From contig DUGS01000062.1 of assembly GCA_013331265.1 (NCBI GenBank), forward strand, positions 1-11,490: a DNA stretch of 11,490 bases, in the 5' to 3' direction. The notes beneath the pieces were generated by a model, which was not told the DNA's origin, ran no database searches, and saw nothing but the letters and a program-made list of their open reading frames with translations. Shown piece by piece: positions 5,831-11,490 of this stretch. The position numbers and the translations under genes were made by a program. Source of the stretch: Methanosarcina sp. (GTDB lineage Archaea; Halobacteriota; Methanosarcinia; Methanosarcinales; Methanosarcinaceae). The number at the start of each line of letters is the position of its first letter. Position 1 is the stretch's first letter.

Positions 5831-6816
5831 CTACAATGGTAAGAACTGCCCTTCCTGTTGCTCTTCCGAATATCTCCACATTTGGAGCATTTCTGAGAAG
5901 AGAAACGAGGATCAACATAAATAACTCTCTTACCAAGAGCTTCCGCTTTGTACTCAAAGAACTGAGCAAGTTGATAGAAAGCCCAAGAATTAAGCTTCCG
6001 GTTGAAGTCTTTACCTTTCCGGTTTTGGACTCTAATACTTGTAAGGTCTTCAAGTGCAAATATGTTATAAGGCATATTAACAATGGTTTTCGAGATGCAG
6101 TGATTAGTATCAGTCACAAACCGTCTTTCTTTTCGACTCATCTTCTTGAGAAGACGTTTAGCCGACTTAGTGCCTTTGGACTGCAATTGTTTACGAAGAT
6201 ATGCGTATTTGCCTCTAACGTTTTTTATAGATTTTCCGTTAAAGAAAACGTTGTTAGAGCAAACTGCGATATTTACGATACCCCTATCAATTCCGAGAAT
6301 GCGGTTTCCAGAATGTTCAGGAGATTCTTTTCTGAAAATTACATGCAAGAAAAAAGCATCTTTCTTGATATCATATTTCAGAGTAGAACTTCTGACTTCC
6401 CAATCTATATAATATCTGTAACATTCAGGGATGTTAAAAGTCGCTTTTATTCTTCCATTAACAGTAGCAATGCTTACACTTTCGGTTTTCAGGTAGTAAG
6501 TAATTACTCTCTGATTATATCTGATAGAAGAGAAAGTCTTTGCAACTGGAATACGTTTAAGTTTGACTCCTTTAAGAGCTTCGCAAGCAATATCTCTAGC
6601 GCCCTGAACAAGAGAAGAAGGAAGTTCCGGATACTTTTCTCTGATGTCTTTGTATGTAGCGTGGTGGATAGATACCTTGCTATGGGTTTTGTGTTCAAAA
6701 CCATATTGAGCGACTTCGTTAAACACGGTGTTAAAAAGAGTAATAGTTTTTTTGAGGGTTTCTTTATCTTCCTCAGAAACACCGAGTTTAAGTTTAATCG
6801 TTCTATCCATATTCAT
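5716..6816 (-). CDS. tnpB: TnpB, RNA-guided RuvC-type nuclease of an IS200/IS605-family element
   Basis: TnpB proteins are RNA-guided DNA nucleases, ancestors of Cas12, that act at sites next to a transposon-associated motif. The 366-residue protein has an N-terminal wedge/REC-like region (about 1-165), then the RuvC core. The catalytic residues are intact: D177 in GIDRG, E256 in ALEDL and D338 in ADLNASRN. The zinc ribbon C310-x2-C313 and C328-x2-C331 sits between the second and third. Length is within the family's usual 350-450. Two nearby ATGs (6816 and 6810) are possible; neither has a strong Shine-Dalgarno. The stop codon is about 15 bases from the right-end hairpin, as expected when omega-RNA overlaps the 3' end. 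No frameshift is seen, so the nuclease may be functional although no TnpA accompanies it. Confidence 0.95.
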   Translation of the reverse strand: MNMDRTIKLKLGVSEEDKETLKKTITLFNTVFNEVAQYGFEHKTHSKVSIHHATYKDIREKYPELPSSLVQGARDIACEALKGVKLKRIPVAKTFSSIRYNQRVITYYLKTESVSIATVNGRIKATFNIPECYRYYIDWEVRSSTLKYDIKKDAFFLHVIFRKESPEHSGNRILGIDRGIVNIAVCSNNVFFNGKSIKNVRGKYAYLRKQLQSKGTKSAKRLLKKMSRKERRFVTDTNHCISKTIVNMPYNIFALEDLTSIRVQNRKGKDFNRKLNSWAFYQLAQFFEYKAEALGKRVIYVDPRFSSQKCSKCGDIRKSNRKGSSYHCRDCGFQIHADLNASRNIAQAGISCLSRVSVNNPNVATI

Positions 6817-6879
6817 ATATTAATGCTAATAGAGTTATACTTAACGGAGGTGTAAAGGCTGGAAGTTGACGGCATTCCT

Positions 6880-6902
6880 CCCCTAAGCTAAAGACTTAGG
6901 GG
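6880..6902. repeat. Left-end subterminal hairpin of the IS element
   Basis: CCCCTAAG at 6880-6887 and CTTAGGGG at 6895-6902 enclose CTAAAGA, the same loop as at the other end. In the element's orientation it lies upstream of tnpB, 17 bases from the inferred left border. Confidence 0.85.
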
Positions 6903-6919
6903 TTTCCTGCCTTATATCT

Positions 6920-7065
6920 ATGAAGTCTCACATAATTTTGATGCAGATGATCAAAATTCTGCACTACATCCTACTTGCATAATGAATTATCTTTATGCTC
7001 AACAGGGCACTAATATCTGGTGTACTTCCTGTCGGAACACTGTTGATTATGGAATAGATCACTAA
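6920..7065 (+). pseudogene. C-terminal fragment of the interrupted metzincin protease
   Basis: Open from the IS border, this stretch encodes EVSHNFDADD (rest of the zinc motif, with Asp as third ligand in place of the usual His), CIMNY (a Met-turn) and WCTSCRNTV (a C-x2-C pair seen in many archaeal metzincin-like proteases), then a TAA at 7063-7065. The first base of the catalytic His codon lies on the other side of the element at 5670. There is no start codon or ribosome-binding site of its own, so it is not expected to be translated. Confidence 0.85.
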
Positions 7066-7095
7066 TAATACACAAATAATATATCGGGTGGAAGC

Positions 7096-7502
7096 ATGAA
7101 AGAAGTCAATAAAAAAATTCGCTATATAGGGATAATCCTTCTGATTTTGGTAGGATTTTATATAATTCTCCCGTATATATTCATTGGTCCACCTGCATCT
7201 TTTTTTCTGTATACAATGGAGATGAAACTGGTCACGTAGTGACTATTGAAATAACTGATTCAAATAATAAACCAATATTTGAAAATACTTACAAATTATC
7301 TCCTCATGAGAAAGCAATTGAATCTAAAAGTTTATGGTTGCTATTTAAGATGTCTTTGCCATTGAATAAAGATAGTTATACAATTAAAACAAGTTTAGAA
7401 AATAACGTAAGTAAAGAAATAAATATGTCTTTGGATCCCTGGACTACATTGTTTATTTCAATAATAGATTCATCTATTTTCATTGACGCAAGCCAAGCTT
7501 AA
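7096..7502 (+). pseudogene. Frameshifted small membrane-anchored protein, paralogue of the next gene
   Basis: From ATG 7096 (GGGTGGA upstream) the frame encodes a basic start MKEVNKK, a transmembrane helix (about 8-30) and PYIFIGPPAS, then hits TAG at about residue 49. Shifting by one base at the T7 run at 7200-7206 continues FSVYNGDETGHVV and a 90-residue outer domain ending at TAA 7500-7502. That domain matches the following gene throughout: I(E/A)VEI-DS-N--IF--TY-L-P, KS-WLL---S-P, and DPW or HPW near the end. One extra T would give an intact protein of about 135 residues. It may be a pseudogene, a phase-variable gene or a sequencing error. No function is known to me for this family; topology suggests a short cytoplasmic N-terminus and an external beta-rich domain. 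Confidence 0.7.
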
Positions 7503-7758
7503 CATTTTGAAGAAGTAAATAAACCAGTTGTTGCTTAGTATTTTTTATGAATCTGATGTTAAAACCAAAATCAAAAAGAGAGGAACTTGTGCCCGAAGGT
7601 ATGATGGTTATGTTAACTCACAAATTGAAAGTTCAATACGCAACCCGATGGCCCTTTTGCGATTAAATATGGCATATGGAAGTAAACCCAGAGGAAGGAA
7701 AACTTCTGCATTTATTATTTATACAAAATCTATCCTTTGCGCCTCAGGGGGAATAAAT
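7503..7758 (+). other. Stretch between the two paralogues, with a TATA-like box
   Basis: An open frame (TTG at 7528 or ATG at 7648 or 7669) runs through here into the next gene, but its sequence lacks a ribosome-binding site and does not resemble the paralogue's start, so I regard it as untranslated. Another frame holds a 39-codon ORF (7547-7666), also without a ribosome-binding site. TTTATTATTTATAC at 7711-7724 is a good TATA-like element that would start transcription near 7745. Confidence 0.45.
7711..7724 (+). promoter_or_regulatory. Probable TATA box of the second small membrane protein gene
   Basis: The TATA-like sequence is centred about 25 bases before 7745, and a GGGGGA Shine-Dalgarno follows at 7747-7752. 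The arrangement argues that translation starts just after it, near 7759. Confidence 0.4.
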
Positions 7759-8205
7759 ATTAAAAACTATCTAAAAATATTCGTTCTTTTAGGAACTTTA
7801 ATATTGATTTTGTTGAGCTATTTCGTTGTCTTCCCATATTTGTTAGTCGGACCTCCAACGCCTCTATTTGATGTATATAACAATGATCTCCAGAATCATG
7901 AAGTAGCAGTTGAAGTATTTGATTCGTATAATGAATCTATATTCAAAGAAACGTATGAGCTGGCTCCAGAAGAGCATATAGCCCAGCCCAAATCAATATG
8001 GCTGCTGCTTCGATGGTCGATGCCGTGGTCTAAGGGAGAATATACATATTGGGCGGAAGGAGAGTATGAATTTAAAGTTATTTTGGACGGCGAAATTACA
8101 GATTCCTACAAAACACTGCCACACCCCTGGAATTCTGTGATTATAGATATAGATGAAGCAAATGATTCTGGCTCTCAAATATGCATAAAAGGAATAACCG
8201 TATAA
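7759..8205 (+). CDS. Small single-TM membrane protein of unknown function (start codon unusual)
   Basis: The recognisable protein has about 148 residues: IKNYLKIF, a transmembrane helix (about 8-28), PYLLVGPPTPLFDVYNN, and an outer domain with VAVEVFDSYNESIFKETYEL, KSIWLLLRWSMPW, a Y/E-rich strand region and HPWNSVIIDID. It is a paralogue of the frameshifted gene just upstream; conserved GPP and the (D/H)PW motif suggest a common fold. The AGGGGGA ribosome-binding site at 7746-7752 is followed at normal spacing by ATT (7759-7761), where alignment expects ATG. Either ATT is used, translation starts upstream (ATG 7648 or 7669, TTG 7528 giving 225 residues), or the start has been lost. The rest of the frame is intact. 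Function is not recognised. Confidence 0.6.
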   Translation: MKNYLKIFVLLGTLILILLSYFVVFPYLLVGPPTPLFDVYNNDLQNHEVAVEVFDSYNESIFKETYELAPEEHIAQPKSIWLLLRWSMPWSKGEYTYWAEGEYEFKVILDGEITDSYKTLPHPWNSVIIDIDEANDSGSQICIKGITV

Positions 8206-8372
8206 TCTTTTGAACTTGTGGGAAAGATAATTATTAGTAATTCTTGGATCAACATTTCCTGGAATTTTTTGTCCTGTAGGGTGTGGACGATAAAGCTGAT
8301 GTAGCCTCCCAAGCTCTCCCTTTCTGCTCAGGCAGAGATTGTAAGCATTTGACTTGAAATCTTCGGTTCTTA

Positions 8373-8406
8373 GTCAGGTAAATACCTGACTTCCTCTTCT
8401 CTTTTT
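8373..8406 (+). terminator. Hairpin followed by a pyrimidine tract, candidate terminator
   Basis: GTCAGGTA and TACCTGAC form an 8-bp stem at 8373-8390 with a two-base loop, followed by TTCCTCTTCTCTTTTT. It lies about 170 bases after the small membrane protein's stop and 190 before ahbD, so it would separate the two transcripts. Confidence 0.45.
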
Positions 8407-8436
8407 ACAGGTTCGTGTTAGAAATGGCAGAATTTT

Positions 8437-8495
8437 AATATTACTTTATTAATATGACCTGTCACATTTCAATTATACTAACTTTAAGTAATATT
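8437..8495. repeat. 10-bp inverted repeat upstream of the heme operon
   Basis: AATATTACTT at 8437-8446 is the exact reverse complement of AAGTAATATT at 8486-8495, with 39 bases between. Position suggests a regulatory site for the ahb operon, but no regulator is known from the sequence. Confidence 0.45.
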
Positions 8496-8598
8496 GGTTC
8501 TGACCTATATTCAGTTCTCTTATTGTAATGCAGATCCCTATCATCATTAATTTGTAAATTTCAAAACTCTGAATTCAATTCACAGAAACCCTAAATAT

Positions 8599-9648
8599 AT
8601 GATTGCCATGACAAATCCACCAAGGCTTATTGCATGGGAACTCACTGCGGGCTGCAACCTGAACTGCGTGCACTGCAGGGGAGCTTCCACCTCCTCGGTT
8701 CCCGAAGGCGAGCTTACAACCGAAGAAGCAAAGCACTTTATTGACGAAATTGTAGAGCTCGGAAAACCCATCCTCATCCTGAGCGGAGGCGAACCTCTCA
8801 TCAGATCGGATGTTTTTGAAATTGCCCGCTATGGCACTGATGCCGGGCTTCGAGTAGTGCTTGCAACAAACGGGACCCTCCTGACTCCTGAGGTTGTGAA
8901 AAAATTAAGAGATGCGGGGGTGCAGAGGTTGAGCATCAGCCTTGACGGAGCGACTGCAAAGACCCATGACGAGTTCCGCGGCATGCCCGGAGCTTTTGAC
9001 AGGACTCTTGCAGGTATCGAAGTCCTCCAGAAAGCGGATTTCCCTTTCCAGATCAACACAACGATTTCAAGGCGCAACCTTGAAGAGATCCCCAGGACCT
9101 TTGAGCTTGCAAAAGAGCTCGGAGCGGTTGCTTACCATGTTTTTTTCCTTGTACCAACAGGCAGGGGAGAAGAGTCCGATGAGGTTTCCCCTGCAGACTA
9201 CGAGCGCGTCCTGCACTGGTTCTATGACATGCAGAAAGAATCTAAAATTCAACTAAAAGCGACCTGCGCTCCCCATTATTTCAGGATAATGCGCCAGCGG
9301 GCGAAAAAGGAAGGCATCGAGATATCCGTAAAAACCCACGGCTATGAAGCAATGACAAAGGGCTGCCTTGGAGGAACAGGGTTCTGTTTCGTATCAAGTG
9401 TTGGAGAAGTTTATCCCTGCGGCTACCTTCCAGTTCTTGCCGGGAATATAAGGGAACAGCCTTTCAAAGACGTCTGGGAAAACTCTGAGGTATTCAGGAA
9501 ATTGAGAAACCCCGAAGAGCTTAAGGGAAAGTGCGGGATATGTGAGTACAAAAAAGTCTGTGCGGGCTGCAGGGCGAGAGCCTATGCTGCTACAGGCGAC
9601 TATCTCGAAGAAGAGCCTTACTGCATATACAGGCCCGGAAAAAAGTGA
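8599..9648 (+). CDS. ahbD: Radical SAM/SPASM heme biosynthesis protein, AhbD-type heme synthase
   Basis: AhbD catalyses the last step of the siroheme-dependent heme pathway, oxidative decarboxylation of two propionates of Fe-coproporphyrin III to vinyl groups. The 349-residue protein has the radical SAM cluster motif C19-x3-C23-x2-C26, the GGEP SAM-binding motif at 63-66 and a TIM-barrel core to about 230. A C-terminal SPASM-like region follows with Cys at 256, 263, 274, 312, 315, 321, 324 and 342, enough for a second 4Fe-4S cluster, as known for AhbD. The paralogue AhbC is similar, but adjacency to ahbA/ahbB and sirC mirrors the M. barkeri cluster, where this position is AhbD. ATG 8599 or 8608 may start; no Shine-Dalgarno is seen, so the transcript may be nearly leaderless. 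Its stop overlaps a possible GTG start of the next gene. Confidence 0.8.
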   Translation: MIAMTNPPRLIAWELTAGCNLNCVHCRGASTSSVPEGELTTEEAKHFIDEIVELGKPILILSGGEPLIRSDVFEIARYGTDAGLRVVLATNGTLLTPEVVKKLRDAGVQRLSISLDGATAKTHDEFRGMPGAFDRTLAGIEVLQKADFPFQINTTISRRNLEEIPRTFELAKELGAVAYHVFFLVPTGRGEESDEVSPADYERVLHWFYDMQKESKIQLKATCAPHYFRIMRQRAKKEGIEISVKTHGYEAMTKGCLGGTGFCFVSSVGEVYPCGYLPVLAGNIREQPFKDVWENSEVFRKLRNPEELKGKCGICEYKKVCAGCRARAYAATGDYLEEEPYCIYRPGKK

Positions 9649-9659
9649 TCGTGATCGAG

Positions 9660-10208
9660 ATGATTGAAATTGAAGATTACAAAAATCGGCTCCAGAAAGA
9701 GGACGTAGATTTTACCTGTGAAATGGAGCCTGATGACGGAGAAGTTCCGGAAATCGAACTTGACGAGACCGACAAGAGAATACTCAACCTGATCCAGCAG
9801 GAAGTTCCCCTCGAAGTCGAACCTTTTGCCAGGTTAGGGGAGATTCTCGAACTTCCGGAAACCGAGGTCATTGAAAGGCTGCGAGAACTCAACAGGAAAG
9901 GAGCGGTAAGAAGGGTAGGCCCTGTCCTCAGCACAAGAAACATGGGCGGCGTAAGCACTCTTGTAGCCCTGAAAGTTCCCGAGCCCCGCATAGAGGAAAT
10001 TGCTAATTTTATTAATGAGTATCCCGAGGTCTCCCACAATTATCTTAGAAGTGCTGCGAAATATAACCTCTGGTTTACGCTTTCTGCTCCAAATAAAAGC
10101 AGACTTGAGAAAATCATAGGGGAAATTCGGGAAAAAACCGGCTGCCCCCTGCTTGATCTCCCTACAAAGCGCCTGTTTAAGATCCAGGTGAAGTTCGATA
10201 TCAGGTGA
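9660..10208 (+). CDS. ahbA: Siroheme decarboxylase subunit AhbA (AsnC/Lrp-like)
   Basis: With AhbB this protein forms the siroheme decarboxylase that removes two acetate carboxylates from siroheme to give 12,18-didecarboxysiroheme. From ATG 9660 it has 182 residues. An acidic N-terminal extension (1-33) precedes a winged-helix AsnC-like domain (about 35-90; LDETDKRILNLIQ, then ELNRKGAVRRVGPVLSTR) and an RAM-like domain (about 98-180). The YPEVSHNYLR and KYNLWFTLSAP motifs are typical of AhbA/NirD-L proteins, where His and Arg/Tyr residues line the substrate pocket. Upstream in-frame GTGs at 9645 and 9651 are alternatives; the first would overlap the ahbD stop (GTGA). Spacing in the operon is tight: 11 bases from ahbD, 6 to ahbB. 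AhbA rather than AhbB is assigned from motif type and order. Confidence 0.82.
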   Translation: MIEIEDYKNRLQKEDVDFTCEMEPDDGEVPEIELDETDKRILNLIQQEVPLEVEPFARLGEILELPETEVIERLRELNRKGAVRRVGPVLSTRNMGGVSTLVALKVPEPRIEEIANFINEYPEVSHNYLRSAAKYNLWFTLSAPNKSRLEKIIGEIREKTGCPLLDLPTKRLFKIQVKFDIR

Positions 10209-10214
10209 AAAAAA

Positions 10215-10673
10215 ATGGATAAAACGGATGTAAAACTGCTCAAGCTCGTTCAGGACGGAATTCCTATCACTCATTCCCCTTTCAAAGGGTTTGCTGCCGA
10301 GCTTGGGATCAGCGAGCAAGAAGTTGTTGACAGGCTTAAAAGCCTTCAGGAAGCTGGAAAAATCCGGCGATTTGCAGCTTCAATCGGACACAGGGCCATA
10401 GGAATAACAGCCAATGCAATGTGCGTCTGGAATGTCCCTGATGAGCAGATAGAAACCGCAGGGAAGATTATGGCTGAATTTCCCGAAGTCACTCACTGCT
10501 ATGAGCGCCCGCGTTATCCTGACTGGCAGTACAACCTGTTTACAATGGTCCATTCCTATACCCCCGAAGACTGCGAAAATGTGGCTGAGAGAATTTCGGA
10601 AGCTACCGGAATTAAGGACTACACTCTTTTCTTCAGTGAGAAAGAGTTTAAGAAAACCGGAGTCAGGCTTTAA
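10215..10673 (+). CDS. ahbB: Siroheme decarboxylase subunit AhbB (AsnC/Lrp-like)
   Basis: This is the partner of AhbA in siroheme decarboxylation. The 152-residue protein has an N-terminal winged helix (about 1-55, MDKTDVKLLKLVQDGIPI to GKIRRFAASIGH) and a C-terminal RAM-like domain. The motif VTHCYERPRYPDWQYNLFTM at 92-111 is the AhbB/NirG-H signature. Its ATG is six bases after the ahbA stop and an AGGTGA ribosome-binding site overlaps that stop, so the two subunits are translationally coupled. Full length compared with known AhbB; nothing is broken. DNA-binding function is not expected for these enzymes despite the AsnC-like fold. Confidence 0.85.
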   Translation: MDKTDVKLLKLVQDGIPITHSPFKGFAAELGISEQEVVDRLKSLQEAGKIRRFAASIGHRAIGITANAMCVWNVPDEQIETAGKIMAEFPEVTHCYERPRYPDWQYNLFTMVHSYTPEDCENVAERISEATGIKDYTLFFSEKEFKKTGVRL

Positions 10674-10685
10674 AGGCTGACTGAC

Positions 10686-10721
10686 CAATTCATCTTATTT
10701 CGACAATTTATCTTATATCGA
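10686..10721. repeat. 18-bp imperfect tandem direct repeat before sirC
   Basis: CAATTCATCTTATTTCGA (10686-10703) is followed directly by CAATTTATCTTATATCGA (10704-10721), 16 of 18 identical. The second copy ends in the GAGGT ribosome-binding site of the next gene. It fills the only gap in the heme operon; a related CAATTTCTTATATTA sequence occurs at the window's end (after 11472). Confidence 0.75.
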
Positions 10722-10732
10722 GGTCCCTGAAA

Positions 10733-11404
10733 ATGGCTGAAACAAACAATTTTCTCCCCCTCATGCTTGACCTTTCAGGCAGAAAAATAGTGATTTTCGG
10801 AGGCGGGTCTGTCGGGGAGCGAAAGGCCGAACTTTTCTGCAGCTGCGCGGATACCATTGTAGTCAGCCTTGACTTTTCCGAGCGGCTGCACGAACTTGAA
10901 GCTTCAGGGCAGGTCAGGCTGTCCAGGCTTGACCTTACGGCAGCAGAGGACTCTGAACTCCGGGAAATTATCTCAGGGGCTTTTCTTGTTATCCCTGCAA
11001 CCAGCAGTTCCGAACTTAACCGGAAGATCACTGATATTGCAGGGGAAAGCGATATTTTGATTAATCAGGTGGATGCTTTAGGTAGTGTCGTAATCCCATC
11101 GGTCATCAAAAGAGGAGACCTCGTGATAGGGATTTCCACCCTTGGGCATAGCCCCGCGGTTTCGAAATACACCCGCAGGCAGATCGAAGGTGTGATAACT
11201 CCTGAATATTCCGATATGATCCGGCTTCAGGACGAACTGAGGAGTTACCTTAAACTGAATGTAAAAGAGCAGAAGAAAAGGAAAGCACTTCTCTGGAAAG
11301 TTCTCGAAAGTGAAAACGTCTGGAAAGGCTTTTCCGAATCATATGAAAAAGCAGCAGAAGAAGCACATGCAATAATTTTGGATAATCTCGATAATTTCGA
11401 ATAA
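10733..11404 (+). CDS. Precorrin-2 dehydrogenase, SirC/CysG N-terminal type
   Basis: The 223-residue protein oxidises precorrin-2 to sirohydrochlorin with NAD+; in some family members the same active site also inserts iron to give siroheme. The N-terminal Rossmann fold shows KIVIFGGGSVGERKAELF (about 18-35), a glycine-rich G-x-G-x-x-G motif followed by RKA, diagnostic for CysG-N/Met8p/SirC. INQVD (109-113) and IGISTLGHSPAVSKYTRRQI (132-151) are the conserved second and third blocks. The C-terminal helical dimerisation region is about 155-223. The ATG has GAGGT eight to nine bases upstream. A 59-base gap with a tandem repeat separates it from ahbB, and all genes share orientation. It supplies the siroheme branch feeding AhbA/AhbB. 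Ferrochelatase activity cannot be told from sequence alone. hemA is often next, beyond the window. Confidence 0.88.
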   Translation: MAETNNFLPLMLDLSGRKIVIFGGGSVGERKAELFCSCADTIVVSLDFSERLHELEASGQVRLSRLDLTAAEDSELREIISGAFLVIPATSSSELNRKITDIAGESDILINQVDALGSVVIPSVIKRGDLVIGISTLGHSPAVSKYTRRQIEGVITPEYSDMIRLQDELRSYLKLNVKEQKKRKALLWKVLESENVWKGFSESYEKAAEEAHAIILDNLDNFE

Positions 11405-11490
11405 TTATCCTTTAATGGAAACACTTTGGTGACAAATGGCCGGAGATTTCCAGACAAAGTTTAATCTACAATTTCTTATATTACAATTTC

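Larger units (their letters stand above)
5671..6919 (-). mobile_element. IS200/IS605-family (IS1341-type) TnpB-only insertion element
   Basis: The element carries one gene, tnpB, on the minus strand and no tnpA, so it would need a transposase from elsewhere. Both ends have a subterminal hairpin with the same loop: CCCCTGAG-ctaaaga-CTCAGGGG at 5679-5701 and CCCCTAAG-ctaaaga-CTTAGGGG at 6880-6902. There are no terminal inverted repeats or target duplication, as expected for the family. The borders were set by removing sequence until the interrupted protease frame was restored: C5670 joined to A6920 yields an intact HEVSH codon run. In the element's own orientation the left end (near 6919) follows TTCAT, and the right end (near 5671) terminates in TTGAC, similar in form to known IS200/IS605 cleavage sites such as ISDra2 TTGAT. 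Length is 1249 bp. Confidence 0.9.
8206..8598. other. Intergenic region with hairpin, base-richer island and inverted repeat, ahead of the heme operon
   Basis: About 8265-8370 is richer in G+C than its AT-rich surroundings; on the minus strand it stays open for about 60 codons without a start codon and ends in no known motif, so it may be a relic. A hairpin (GTCAGGTA-aa-TACCTGAC) lies at 8373-8390. AATATTACTT at 8437-8446 and AAGTAATATT at 8486-8495 form a 10-bp inverted repeat about 100 bases before the ahbD start and could be an operator. AT-rich TATA-like sequences follow, but I could not single out one promoter. Confidence 0.5.

Noticed and set aside
5776..6855. Long plus-strand open frame of 359 codons
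   Set aside because: It is exactly antisense to tnpB, whose catalytic motifs are intact; the plus-strand product is rich in Ser, Phe and Arg with no recognisable motif and no ribosome-binding site.
7547..7666. 39-codon plus-strand ORF in another frame before the second paralogue
   Set aside because: No ribosome-binding site and no recognisable motif; too short to support.
9834..10319. Minus-strand 161-codon frame across ahbA and ahbB
   Set aside because: Antisense shadow of two well-supported genes.

Overview
The window looks like a stretch of a Methanosarcina chromosome (methanogenic euryarchaeon). The evidence is the archaeal-type ribosomal protein L44e, the archaeal primase small subunit next to a GINS subunit, AT-rich TATA-type promoters, and an Ahb (siroheme-dependent) heme pathway operon of the kind known from Methanosarcina barkeri. 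Species-level assignment is not possible by eye.

Left part (1-2700, minus strand): the end of a ribosomal module (rpl44e, with the start codon of a downstream gene, probably rps27e, at the window edge). After a 377-nt intergenic stretch rich in small direct and inverted repeats comes the replication pair priS-gins51, whose reading frames overlap.

Middle part (2700-8600): an accessory, decaying region. It holds (i) a SUMF1/formylglycine-generating-enzyme family gene with its own TATA box, followed by a 14-bp minisatellite and a hairpin terminator; (ii) a degraded copy of the 5' end of priS about 1.5 kb from the real one, so the SUMF1-like gene is bracketed by priS-related sequence; (iii) a secreted metzincin-type zinc protease gene, inactivated by an in-frame TGA and by insertion of a 1.25-kb TnpB-only IS200/IS605-family element exactly inside the catalytic His codon of its HExxH motif; removing the element restores the protease frame and exposes the insertion site; (iv) two paralogous single-TM small membrane proteins, the first frameshifted in a T7 run and the second with a Shine-Dalgarno in front of ATT where ATG is expected; (v) a 393-nt gap with a hairpin, a base-richer island and a 10-bp inverted repeat.

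Right part (8600-11490, plus strand): a compact heme operon: a radical SAM/SPASM protein (AhbD-type heme synthase), the two AsnC/Lrp-like siroheme decarboxylase subunits AhbA and AhbB, and a SirC/CysG-N-type precorrin-2 dehydrogenase. By known biochemistry SirC makes the sirohydrochlorin precursor of siroheme, AhbA/AhbB decarboxylate siroheme to didecarboxysiroheme, and AhbD converts Fe-coproporphyrin III to heme. AhbC and the early tetrapyrrole genes are not in the window.

The most informative signals are the IS/metzincin junction (which gives a clean empty-site reconstruction, a candidate TAM and an omega-RNA guide), the duplicated priS fragment, and the paired cysteines in the FGE-like protein. 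I did not find a clearly new multi-gene system.
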